Positions 1-9,077 of a DNA stretch of 64,000 nucleotides are shown one piece after another; the stretch's first letter is position 1; every line of letters begins with the position of its first letter. The DNA is from Zea mays (taxonomy: Eukaryota > Streptophyta > Magnoliopsida > Poales > Poaceae). The DNA is taken from assembly GCF_902167145.1 (NCBI RefSeq), contig NC_050100.1:194239439-194303438 (forward strand), written 5' to 3'. The notes under the pieces are model-generated. The model searched no databases, was not told where the DNA came from, and worked only from the letters and a program-made list of their open reading frames with translations. The position numbers were made by a program, and so were the translations under genes.

Positions 1-300
1 GTCTCTGCGGTGGAGAAGGAGAATGCGACGGCGGTGGAACGACGAGGGGGAGAATCTCTGTGTATTCGGCGGCCGCGGTAGAGAAGAAGCTCACGGCGGC
101 GATTAGTCTAGGGTTCGACGGGCGCGGAGGAGAAGAAGCAGACGACGGCGATTTAGCTAGGGTTCGGCCGCCGCGAGCGTTACGGGAGAGGTGAGCTGAA
201 AAATGAGTGCTCGGTTCCTGGATTCGTGGGCCCGATAGACGTAAGCTGCCCAGATTGCGGGGACACGATCTTTTCTGTGGGCCCGGATGCCGCGAAACAT
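1..300 (-). promoter_or_regulatory. Putative promoter/5'UTR of a host gene reading off the left edge
   Basis: Read on the minus strand, this GC-rich stretch looks like a plant promoter followed by a 5' leader. There are two TGGGCCC (site II-like) motifs at 227-233 and 278-284. Two telo-box-like motifs (CTAGGGTT on plus, AACCCTAG on minus) lie at 108-115 and 157-164, within CT-rich leader-like sequence. This arrangement is known from plant genes of translation and housekeeping functions. No coding exon is visible, so the start codon would lie beyond position 1. It could instead be captured gene-derived DNA inside a Mutator-like element. The function is inferred from motifs only. Confidence 0.35.
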
Positions 301-482
301 GCGCACACCAAAAGTGTGTAAACCGTAACAAGATTGAGCATAACACGTAGTTATAATTGACGTAACTAGGTGGTACAGTGAGCCAAAAAAGCCTGCGCGC
401 CTGGTCGGTACGGTGCGGTCAGCGCATCTGGTCGGTTTGTGGTCGGGGCTTCCATTAGTTAGAGAGAATCCAGGGCTCTAAA

Positions 483-485
<3 letters not shown>

Positions 486-578
<93 letters not shown>
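486..578. repeat. (TA)n microsatellite, about 46 units
   Basis: An uninterrupted run of TA dinucleotides. The 67-residue reading frame through it, with its Tyr-Ile run, is an artefact of the repeat. Such long perfect TA arrays are normally highly variable in length. Confidence 0.97.
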
Positions 579-580
<2 letters not shown>

Positions 581-1206
581 CCCTTTTGCATATAGTACGA
601 TTAAGATGATGAAATTGTGCAGTAAGTTCAACCATACGAACCTCTCCTACAAGACACAACATTTGGTTTCTTCACACAATTGCCTAACTACTTTTTTTCA
701 AGGAGCCAAAGTAGACTATTCACTTTCCTTTGAAATTTTATGCATGGATCATTATCCAGAATCGCATTTCCACCTCCGACACACTATTAGCCAGGATCGG
801 ATGACCACACGGCCCGAGATGAAAAGTTTAAAGATATATAAATCGTGTCATTGTGACCAATACAGACTCATATTACGTACGATCCCGCCGTCTATCTGGT
901 ACGATGGAGGTAACACGCTAACATATTTTTATATGGTAATCCGAGATATCACTTCCCAGCACATCTAGCTGTCAATCGTCGATAGCAGTGCTAGGTCGGA
1001 TCGAAGCAGAGAAGCTCACAACAAACAACACTACTATAAGTTATTTATTTTTACATAATCACTGTACATCAACATTTTATCGAATACCTAATTTGTGTGA
1101 CGTTGTAACTCAGATATGAATTGAGTTGTCACGGGAAAGTTTGGACTCACCCGTCATGGCACGTGTCTGCTTATAGGCTACCGGCGGCCCATCATGCCCT
1201 CTTCTC
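579..1206. other. Unassigned AT-rich DNA
   Basis: No coding region, RNA gene or recognisable transposon end was found. A 120-codon open frame at 606-968 has no recognisable protein features and looks like chance. It is probably intergenic DNA or an eroded element. Confidence 0.5.
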
Positions 1207-1209
1207 TTA

Positions 1210-1430
1210 GGAAGTGTTTGTTTGATTAATCACTCCATAAAAAATGAGGTAATGCATTATAAGTCTATTTCTAAAATTTAATAAGATAAGCCTATTTCTT
1301 ATATTAGTACTAACTAACTAACTAGAAGGAATGACGTGGTGATGGATTAACTCATTTTATTTCATAAACCAAACAAAAAAGTGAGGAGTGAGAAGATGAT
1401 GGACTAACTCATTCCTCAAACCAAACACCC
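1210..1430. mobile_element. Tourist/PIF-like MITE, copy 1
   Basis: A 221-bp non-coding element whose ends form imperfect inverted repeats: GGAAGTGTTTG at the left, and CAAACACCC at the right preceded by ATTCCTCAAACC. It is flanked by the trinucleotide TTA at 1207-1209 and 1431-1433, matching the TWA target preference of PIF/Harbinger MITEs. A related copy lies at 26068-26292. It encodes nothing and would depend on a transposase supplied elsewhere. Confidence 0.75.
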
Positions 1431-1465
1431 TTATCTCTTCTAGCGAACGATACAGATACCATACT

Positions 1466-1660
1466 TAAGGATGAAAATAGACGGGAAAAATCCGGTTTCA
1501 TTCAATACCATATTTTGTTTTTACCCGGACCGTTTACGTATTTACAGGGAAAAAATGATAACAAGACGAAAACGTGATGGTATATTGTGGGAACAGGAAC
1601 AAAAACGGTTCAATGTTTTTCCCCGCAAAAAATATTTTAGAGTACCGCTTTAGCCCTACC
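1466..1660 (+). mobile_element. Ac/Ds-like hAT end remnant
   Basis: The segment begins TAAGGATGAAAATAGACGGG and continues with repeated short A/C-G motifs (GAAAACG, AAAACGG, ACCCGGACCG). This resembles the terminal and subterminal sequence of Ac/Ds elements, whose ends read (C/T)AGGGATGAAA. No matching right end or 8-bp target duplication was found, so it is probably a truncated Ds-like relic. The match is by eye only. Confidence 0.4.
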
Positions 1661-2414
1661 CTCTATATCATGCTTGCTTTAATATGTGATTTTCTATTTT
1701 TATTTATTGAAGAATACAATGATATTGTCGGTACCTTGGAACAAGGGGTACCCCTTGTTGCAAGGTAAAGGTACTGCGCCAGCGGAGAGGTTTCTGGTTG
1801 CGCGGAGAGCGACTCACCGTCACGCAACATCAGTCGCCTTGGGATCACCACGTGGCCAAGAGAAAGGACGTGCTCCAGATACACGCAGTGGGTCCGGACT
1901 GGCTACGTGGAAAGCACCGGACCCCGGGCATGACGGGTGGACCTCCGAGACAAATCCCAGAACCTCCCGAGTGGGGTCCGGACGAACCACCAACGGGTCC
2001 CGGGACCCTGGGGGAGGGAATACCCGGACCCTGCCCTGGGAGGGGTCCGGTGCTGACACGTGTCCGAGGCTTGCGCCACGCAGTGGCCCACTGCTGCCGC
2101 ATGGCTTGGGGAACAAGCCATACGGGTGGAGTATGACATCGGGCCACTAAAGCCGCGGAGTCTCTACATTTATTGCAGAGAGGATGCGACGCCTGCACCA
2201 AGCCAACGGACGATGTGCCCACTCGGTATTTAATGCGTCCAGTCCTCTCCACTGGCAGACGGCGTCAGACGGCGTGCCCGTCCAATCTATCATCGAACAG
2301 TGCGCCCGTGCCATGCGGCGCACTGTGCCCATTATCCCTTCTGCAAGAAACAACCCCTGCACGCCGAGGATACGCAAGATCTCGGGTGTCAGGACGCAGG
2401 AAGAGTGCCACAGC

Positions 2415-2588
2415 CAGGGGCGAAGCCAGGATCCAAATTTAGGGGGGCCAAATTAGATTAGGGGGACTGTTAGAAGCATTTTTACACTATTTACATAAGA
2501 ATTAGCTTAAAAAACTAACATCTCCTATAGAATTAGGGGAGCATTAGGGGGGACATTGCCCCCCTGTGCCCCCCTGTCGTCGCCCCTG
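2415..2588. mobile_element. hAT-type MITE in the 5' LTR
   Basis: A 174-bp insertion with terminal inverted repeats CAGGGGCGAAG and CGTCGCCCCTG. It is flanked by the 8-bp duplication GCCACAGC (2407-2414 and 2589-2596), diagnostic of the hAT superfamily. The partner LTR near 23690-23700 lacks it, giving an internal empty-site control. It therefore inserted after the Gypsy element did. Confidence 0.93.
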
Positions 2589-2687
2589 GCCACAGCATCA
2601 AACATTTGTGGCTCCAAGTGCTATATTCGTTATGACCCTGGGCCCGCATGTCGGGGCCCAGTATCTTTGTGCATGCCCCCCTTCAGC

Positions 2688-2695
2688 TATAAAAG
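2688..2695 (+). promoter_or_regulatory. TATA box of the Gypsy 5' LTR
   Basis: TATAAAAG in the context CAGCTATAAAAGGGGAGGC, about 250 bp before the LTR end. The same motif is kept in the 3' LTR near 23793. It would drive the genomic RNA on the plus strand. Confidence 0.75.
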
Positions 2696-2945
2696 GGGAG
2701 GCATGCGGCGTTACAAGGCAGATCCAATCTTAGACTCACAACTCCATTCAAGCCCTCAAACAATACATTACACAATGGAGTAGGGTATTACGCTCCGGCG
2801 GCCCGAACCACTCTAAACCCTTGTGTGCTCCCGTGTGTTCATCCACCGATCTCGTGACAAGCAAGACGCTTAAGCCTCTCCTCATCTTAGGAACTAGGGC
2901 AGGTGCAATCCGCCACCCGGCCGGAGAGATTTACCCTCCGACATT

Positions 2946-2963
2946 TGGCGCGCCAGGTAGTGG
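2946..2963 (+). other. Primer-binding site of the Tat-lineage Gypsy
   Basis: TGGCGCGCCAGGTAGTGG lies two bases after the LTR end, where a tRNA 3' end would prime minus-strand DNA synthesis. The Huck-like element here has nearly the same site next to its 5' LTR (about 57240-57255, minus strand). The tRNA was not identified with certainty. Confidence 0.75.
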
Positions 2964-3001
2964 CTGGCTTTTAGATTTTTGCTTGCTACCTGATCGACAC
3001 C

Positions 3002-3285
3002 ATGGTCCATATCGCCGAGCACCAAGGTGAGACCTCCGAAATTTTCCTCTTGGTGGAGGGATTCGCATCCGCTACGTCGCAGAATTCTGACTACCCGGCG
3101 CCCGGTGCCACAGCTGTGCGCTCCGCGCGGCGGCGCGCACCGGTGCAGACGCCCTGGACTCCATCGGAGGTCGCTCCCGCCGGAGCGCTCTCCGCAGCCA
3201 GAGAGTTGCTGCGTCACCCACCTAGTTCCACAACCTCGCTAGAGGCTATGGGACAATGGCGCGACGACGTGGATCGCCTCCTTGG
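3002..3285 (+). pseudogene. gag N-terminal fragment, Tat-lineage Gypsy
   Basis: An ATG at 3002, about 60 bp past the LTR, opens a frame of some 95 codons. It runs into the Sirevirus solo LTR that starts at 3286. The last residues in the frame past that point are encoded by the LTR, not by the element. The protein would be the leading part of Gag; low-complexity Ala/Pro/Arg sequence and no recognised motif are seen. The frame resumes, damaged, after 4480. The start choice rests on position and openness only. Confidence 0.6.
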
Positions 3286-4480
3286 TGAAAGAGAAATAGG
3301 CTCACATCTTTTTCCTAAATGATTTTGGTGGTTGAATTGCTCAACACAAACAATTGGACTAACTAGTTTGCTCTAGAATATAAGTTTTACAGGTGCCAAA
3401 GGTTCACAATAAAAAAATACAACGCCAAAAGAAAGGGTTCAAAAAGAATGGAGCATGGCACCCGAAGGCTGCCTGGTCTGGCGCACCGGATAGTGTCCGG
3501 TGCACCACCGGACAGTGTCCAGTACACCAGGGAGCCCAACTCCGAACTACTTAGCTTCGGGAATTCTAGGAGCCACTTTGCTATAATTCACCGGACTGTC
3601 CGGTGTAACACTGGACTGTCCGGTGTGCCAGCGGAGCAACGGCTAACTCGCGCCAACGGTCGTCTGCAAATGAACAATGAAATGGCACAGTGCGCGCCTG
3701 CGCGCGCAGAAGTCAGAGCAGCGCCAGAAGGCGCACCGGACAGTGAACAGTGGTTGTCCGGTGCACCACCGGACTGTCCGGTGGCCCTGTTGTAAGAAGC
3801 TCCTACAATCGGAACCCAACGGCTTGATGACGTGGCTGGCGCACCGGACTGTCCGGTGCGTCATACGACAGAAGCCTTCACCAACGGTCAACTTGGTGGT
3901 TGAGGGCTATAAATACCCCCAACCACCACACTTCAATGCATCCAAGTTTTCAGCCATCAAACCCCATACAAGAGCTCTAGACTTCAATTCCAAGACACAA
4001 ACAAGAGATCAAATCCTCTCCCAAGTCCAAAGTTCATTCCAATCAAACAGTGACTAGAGAGAGTGACATTTGTGTTCATTTGAGTTCTTGCGCTTGGATC
4101 GCTTTTCTTCTTCCTTCTTTCTTGTTCCACACTCAATTGTAATCAAAGCAAGAGACACCAAGTTGTGGTGGTCCTTGTAGTGGACTTAGTGTCCCGTTTG
4201 ATTGAGAAGAGAAGCTCACTCGGTCTAGGTGACTGTTTGAGAGAGGGAAAGGGTTGAAAGAGACCCGGTCTTTGTGACCACCTCAACGGGGAGTAGGTTT
4301 GCAAGAACCGAACCTCGGTAAAACAAATCATCGTGTTCATCCACTTTATTTCTTTGTTGATTTGTTTTCCCTCTCTTTCGGACTCGAATTCAATTCTAAC
4401 GCTTACCCCGGCTTGTAGTGTGTGCTTAAGTTTGTAAATTTCAGATTCCGCCTATTCACCCCCTCTCTAGGCGACTTTCA
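3286..4480 (+). mobile_element. Sirevirus (Ji/Opie-type) solo LTR
   Basis: A single 1,195-bp LTR, TGAAAGAGAAATAGG to GGCGACTTTCA, flanked by the duplication CTTGG (3281-3285 and 4481-4485). No internal sequence remains, so it arose by unequal recombination between two LTRs. It carries many copies of the palindrome CACCGGACTGTCCGGTG and its variants between about 3480 and 3870, a known hallmark of Sirevirus LTRs. The end CCCTCTCTAGGCGACTTTCA is typical of the group. It interrupts gag of the host Gypsy. Confidence 0.95.
3908..3915 (+). promoter_or_regulatory. TATA box of the Sirevirus solo LTR
   Basis: TATAAATA in GGGCTATAAATACCCCC, just downstream of the palindromic repeats. It fixes the LTR orientation as plus. 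Confidence 0.75.
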
Positions 4481-5489
4481 CTTGGCATCGCCCACATTGG
4501 CTCGGTCAGGCCCGGGCCTCAATCGTCCTGACGTCAGTACGAGGCGTCGGCCTCGGAGCGCTCGCCCTCGTTGAGGGCTGGGCCGACCAAAGATCTATGA
4601 GAAAAGCTCAATCGCAGACGTGCGGCAGAAGATACGCAAGTCCCCCCGGAGAGGCCAGAAGACCTACGGACGAGTTCAACCGCAGGCGTGCGGGCAAGAA
4701 TGCCCGTCTCTCCTTAGGAAGGGCACATGAGTGCCGCCGGAGCCTCGAGGGACATAACCTCGAGCAAGATTCCGCTGCGGTCGCGCCGCAAGGCTCGGGA
4801 GATACCCGGTTCCAGACGAGTATCCCGTTGGCCGGGGTAGGCTGCGTCGCCCTAACAGACCACCTCCGCGCGGTGACATGGCCAACCAAGTTTCACCCAC
4901 ACCTGTCAGAAAAGTACGACGGTACGACAAACCCGTCAGAATTTCTGCAGGTCTATATCACCGCCATTACAGCGGCGGGTGGAGACACCACCGTAATGGT
5001 GGCCTACTTCCATGTAGCCTTGTCTGGGTCAGCCCGGACTTGGCTCATGAACCAAGCCTCAGGGTCCATACACTCCTCGGAAGAGCTCTGCGCGCGATTC
5101 ATGGCAAACTTCGCCAGCGCCTACCAGCAGCATGGTGTGGAAGCGCATCTCCATGCAGTAAGGCAGGAACCTGGGGAACCCCTCCGGGCTTTCATTTCCC
5201 GCTTCACCAAGGTACGCAGGACAATCCTTCGTATTTCAGATGTTTCCATCATCACTGCTTTCCGCCAGGGGTGCGTGACGAAAAAATGCTGGAGAAGCTG
5301 GCCACGCGCGACGTGGACAACGTCACCACACTCTTCGCTCTGGCTGATAAATGTGCCAGGCCCGCTGAGGGCCGTTCCTGGCACTCGGCGCCGCAAGTTG
5401 GGGGCGCCCAGACAGGCGGTTCGGGTGCCATTGCCCAGGGCGATGGCAAAAAGAAAGAGAGAAACAAGGGCCGCGACCGTGGGATATGA
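4481..5489 (+). pseudogene. gag capsid region, Tat-lineage Gypsy (broken)
   Basis: After the solo LTR the Gag frame continues. The retrotransposon gag domain (capsid-like) is seen at about 4880-5275 in the segment containing the motifs SGSARTWL and LRAFISRFTKV. Near 5275 the reading frame shifts: downstream Gag residues (LEKLATRDVDNVTTLFALADK) are in the next frame and stop at a TGA (5487-5489). Gag would assemble the cytoplasmic virus-like particle. At least one frameshift and one stop make it non-functional. Confidence 0.85.
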
Positions 5490-6617
5490 CAAGTTGCCGC
5501 CCAAGTCATCACTGCTGCGGCTAGGGGCCAGGATGAGCGCAACAAGCGTTCGCGGCCCCAGGAAGGCAACAACAACACATGCCCGGTGCACCCCAACAGC
5601 CGCCACAACGCCACCGACTGCCGGGAGATTGTCAAACTCATAAAGCGCGTCAACAAGCGGTGCGAGCAGTCCTCCAGGGATGGCTCACCGCCTCGTCACT
5701 GGCTTCACAAGGAAGGGGCCGACGAAAAGGCTGCAGCTGTAGGGGGACAGGACCTCGGCTACCAGTCGCCCGAGAGAAACCTTAAGGACATTTTCATCGA
5801 AGGAACCGACTCCGACAACGACGACGACCGCCGCAAGAAGCTGTATGTCATGTACGGCGGAAGCTGGGAACTCATCTCCCGCAGGAGTGTCAAGTCCCTA
5901 CGGCGGGAGGTTCTGTCGGCGGTCCCAGGGGTCCCCAAGGCCGCTCCGCACCAACGATGGAGGAGCACCACCATCTCTTTCAGGGCAGCCAACTGCCCCG
6001 ACAACATGGCGGGGGCCGGTGTACTATCGCTCATCACCGCCCCCATTGTCGCCAATATGCGGCTGCATCACGTGCTGATCGATGGAGGGGCTAGCCTCAA
6101 TGTCATCAGCCATGCGACGTTCAGGCAGCTGCAGATCCCGGGGTCCCGGCTGGGGCCCTCCCGCCCATTTTCCGGAGTAGGCCCACAGCCCGTGTATTCC
6201 CTCGGGAGCATTGCGCTCCCGGTTACATTTGGGACGAAGGAAAACTTCCACACGGAGAACGTCCAGTTTGACGTCGCGGAGGTTAACCTCCCCTTTAATG
6301 CCAACATTGGGAGGCCGACTCTGTACCGGTTCATGGCCATTGCCCATTACGGGTACTTGGTTCTCAAGATGCCATCCCTCGCAGGAGTCCTTAGCGTGCG
6401 GGGCGACCGTGCCATCGCGCTGGCGGCCGTCGAGAAGCTACACGCCCTGGCAGCCGAGACCGCTCGGGCGGACGGTGGGAGAATCTCCTCAGCCTCCGGT
6501 GCCAAGGCACCAAAGGTGCAGCCAACCGAGGCAGACGGCGGACCCGCTAAGACCATCCAGGTCGGCGCAGACCCATCCCAAACCACCCGCATCGCGAGAA
6601 ATCTGGGAGAGAAATAG
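5490..6617 (+). pseudogene. Nucleocapsid-protease segment, Tat-lineage Gypsy
   Basis: The open frame 5586-6617 starts with a degenerate zinc-knuckle-like stretch (CPVHPNSRHNATDC) and leads into an aspartic protease. The active-site loop is DGGAS, at about 6080, inside LIDGGASLNVIS. The protease would cut the Gag-Pol polyprotein. The frame ends at a TAG (6615-6617), but homologous sequence carries on in the same frame into RT, so this is a nonsense change rather than a natural end. Confidence 0.85.
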
Positions 6618-7439
6618 GAACTCGCGCTCGTCACCTTCCTTCGGGCAAATGCTGACGTGTTCGCTTGGGAGCCGTCGCAGATGCCTAGGATCCCTACGGA
6701 GGTGATTGAGCACCATCTAAAGATCTATCCGGACGCCAAGCCGGTAAGCCAGAAACCCCAGAGACAGTCCGTGGAGCGACAGGACTTCATCCATGCGGAG
6801 GTTCGGATGTTGTTGCACGCCGGCTTCATCGAAGAAGTTCACCACCCCGTGTGGCTAGCCAACCCAGTCATTGTGCCGAAAGCAAACGGGAAACTCCAGA
6901 TGTGCATCGACTACACCAACCTAAATAAGGCATGCTCCAAGGACCCATATATGCTTCCACGTATAGATCAGATCGTGGACTCCACCTCGGGATGCGACTT
7001 TCTGTCTTTCCTGGATGCCTACTCCGGTTTTCATCAAATCCGGATGTCTAAGGAGGATAAGAAGCATACCGTTTTTGTAATAGTAGATGGGTTGTACTGT
7101 TATGTTGTGATGCCTTATGGTCTGAAGAACGCCCTACCAACGTTTGTTCGGGCGATGAGTAAGACCTTCGGGGACCTGATTCGGGATAAGGTGGAGGTTT
7201 ATGTCGATGACATCGTGGTCAAGACTAAAAGGGGGTCAACTGTAGTAGAAGATCTGACCCTGGTTTTCAGCAAGCTGCGGGCAACCCGCACCAAACTAAA
7301 CCCAAAGAAATGCATCTTCGGTGTCTCCGCAGGAAAGCTACTAGGTTTCCTGGTTTCATACCAAGGCATTGAAGCTAACCTAGAGAAAATCAAGGCTATC
7401 GAGATAATGAGGCCTCCCGTCCGTGTCAAGGACATCTAG
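6618..7439 (+). pseudogene. Reverse transcriptase, Tat-lineage Gypsy
   Basis: In the same frame as the protease. RT motifs in order: MCIDYTNLNKAC (palm, about 6900), FLDAYSGFHQI (about 7010), a degraded MPYGLKNA block (about 7110) and the catalytic YVDDIVVKT (about 7200). The enzyme would copy genomic RNA into cDNA in the particle. The open frame ends at a TAG (7437-7439) just before the connection region, which resumes in frame. Confidence 0.92.
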
Positions 7440-7871
7440 AAACTTGCGGGATCTCTGGCTGCCCTTAGCCGCTTCATTTTGAGGTTGGCTGAGAGAGCCC
7501 TGCCCTTCTTCAAGCTCCTACAGAGATCCGGCCCCTTTACCTGGACCAAAGAGGCAGAGCAAGCCTTCCAAGAATTGAAGCAGCACCTAACTTCCTTGCC
7601 GATCCTGGTTGCTCCAGAACCAGGGGAACTGTTGTACTTGTACATTGTGGCGGCTGCAGAAGCAGTGAGCATGGTGTTAGTCGCCGAAAGAACGACACCA
7701 GAAGGACAGGGACCCGAGAACCTAGAACCAGCGTCAGGCACCAAGACTGTCCAGAGGCCGGTTTATTACGTCAGCGAAGTCCTCCATGAAGCAAAGGCCA
7801 AGTACCTCGAGACACACAAGCTCCTCTATGTTGTCCTGGTTACGTCCAGGAAGTTGCGTCACTACTTCTAG
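7440..7871 (+). pseudogene. RT connection and first RNase H region
   Basis: Continues in the frame of RT: the tether LAALSRFILRLAERALPFF, a WTKEAEQAFQELK helix and RNase H-like residues ending SRKLRHYF. It is bounded by in-frame TAG codons at 7437 and 7869. In Tat elements this RNase H is followed by a second one, as here. Confidence 0.85.
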
Positions 7872-8498
7872 GCACACAGAATTGTGGTGGTGACCTCCTT
7901 TCCATTGAGGGCCATCCTCCACAACTCAAATGCCACTAGCAACATCGCCAAATGGGCAGCGGAGCTCGCTGAGTTCCAATTGGATTTCCAACCTCGCCAT
8001 GCTATCAAAAGTCAAGTCCTGGCCGACTTCATCATCGAATGGACTCCGCCCCCATGCGCCCCTGGGGGCCCGGACCCCGATCCGGACCCCACACCCGCGG
8101 AGCGCAGGGGCCCGGTCTTCACCGAGCCCCACTGGACGCTCTTCTTCGACGGGTTCGCACGCCAACAGAGTGCTGGCATAGGAGTGATCCTCGTCGGCCT
8201 AGACGAGGACTAGCTGAAATATGTGGTACGCCTCGAGTTCAAAGCCACCAACAACATGGCAGAATATGAGGGACTGATCTTCGGCCTATCTGCGGCCCTG
8301 TCCCTGGGGGTTCACCAACTCCTCGTGAAAGGAGACTCTCAGCTAATCATCAAGCAGGTCCTCGGGGAGTGTAGCTACAATGAGCCCAGACTCGCGGCAT
8401 ACCTCCTCCATGTAAAGAAGCTGGAGAAGGACTTCGCAGCCCTGGAACTACAACATGTTCCCTGGGCCAATAACTCAGCGGTGGATGACCTCTCCTAG
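7872..8498 (+). pseudogene. Second RNase H domain (Tat type)
   Basis: Same frame, split by TAG codons at 8211 and 8496. The domain contains LFFDGFARQ (first acidic residue), NNMAEYEGLIFGL (glutamate) and VKGDSQLIIKQV (aspartate). This is the additional archaeal-type RNase H reported for Tat/Ogre elements. It would degrade the RNA strand during reverse transcription. Confidence 0.85.
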
Positions 8499-9077
8499 AG
8501 AGCATCAACTCGAGCACCTGTGCCCGAGGGTGCCTTCGAAAGGCGGCTGCTGAGACCCACCGCCCAGCCTGCCGAACTGGGCGAAGGGGGCGAGACCGAC
8601 ACCTCGAAGCCGGCGGTCCTAGTGGCGTCCCAGGACCCACTGAAAGTTGTGTGTGCACTGGAGGGCTTAACTGACCCCCTAGCGCCACAGCCGACCACTC
8701 AGAGTGGTTCCGATGCATGGATCTCTGAGATCCGGGATTACCTGAAAGAAAATATCCTTCCTGAAGACCATGTCTCCCCAGAACGCATAGTACGGTTGGC
8801 TAAACGATACACGATGGTAGAAGGGGATCTCTACCGCCGTGGCGCTAACGGTATTCTTATGCGGTGCATCACCTAGGAGGAGGGCCGTGAGTTGCTCATG
8901 GAGATCCATGGAGGGGAGTGTGGAAGTCATTCTTCATCCCGCACACTGGTCGGTAAGGCCTTCCGGCATGGTTTTTACTGGCCGACCGCCCTCCAGGATG
9001 CGACCGAGCTAGTAAAGTCCTGCGAAGCGTGCCAGTACCACGCAAAGCGGATACACACACCGGCTCAGGCTCTGTAA
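8499..9077 (+). pseudogene. Linker and integrase zinc-binding domain
   Basis: Same frame, with a TAG at 8874 and a TAA at 9075. The first part (about 8500-8700) is a variable linker. The HHCC zinc-binding region follows, with GGECGSHSSSRTLVGKAFR, then HGFYWPT, then CEACQYHAK with its Cys-x2-Cys pair. It would help integrase hold the cDNA ends. Confidence 0.85.

Larger units (their letters stand above)
1726..2943 (+). repeat. 5' LTR of the Tat-lineage Gypsy
   Basis: Starts TGTCGGTACCTTG and ends CCGACA. It matches the 3' LTR at 23010-24176 along its length, except for a 174-bp hAT MITE at 2415-2588. Close to the tip is a perfect 20-bp palindrome (1740-1759), which has decayed in the 3' LTR. 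The promoter TATA box is at 2688. Confidence 0.95.

Noticed and set aside
459..662. Reading frame with a long Tyr-Ile run
   Set aside because: It is a translation of the (TA)n microsatellite.
606..968. 120-codon open frame as a host gene
   Set aside because: No domain, no coding-like composition and no conserved context; a frame this long is expected by chance.
1798..2252. Overlapping open frames in the Gypsy LTR (also 23081-23565)
   Set aside because: They lie within paired LTRs, occur in several frames at once and reflect GC content, not coding.
3480..3880. CRISPR-like or operator array of palindromes
   Set aside because: Spacing is irregular and the motif is a known Sirevirus LTR palindrome.
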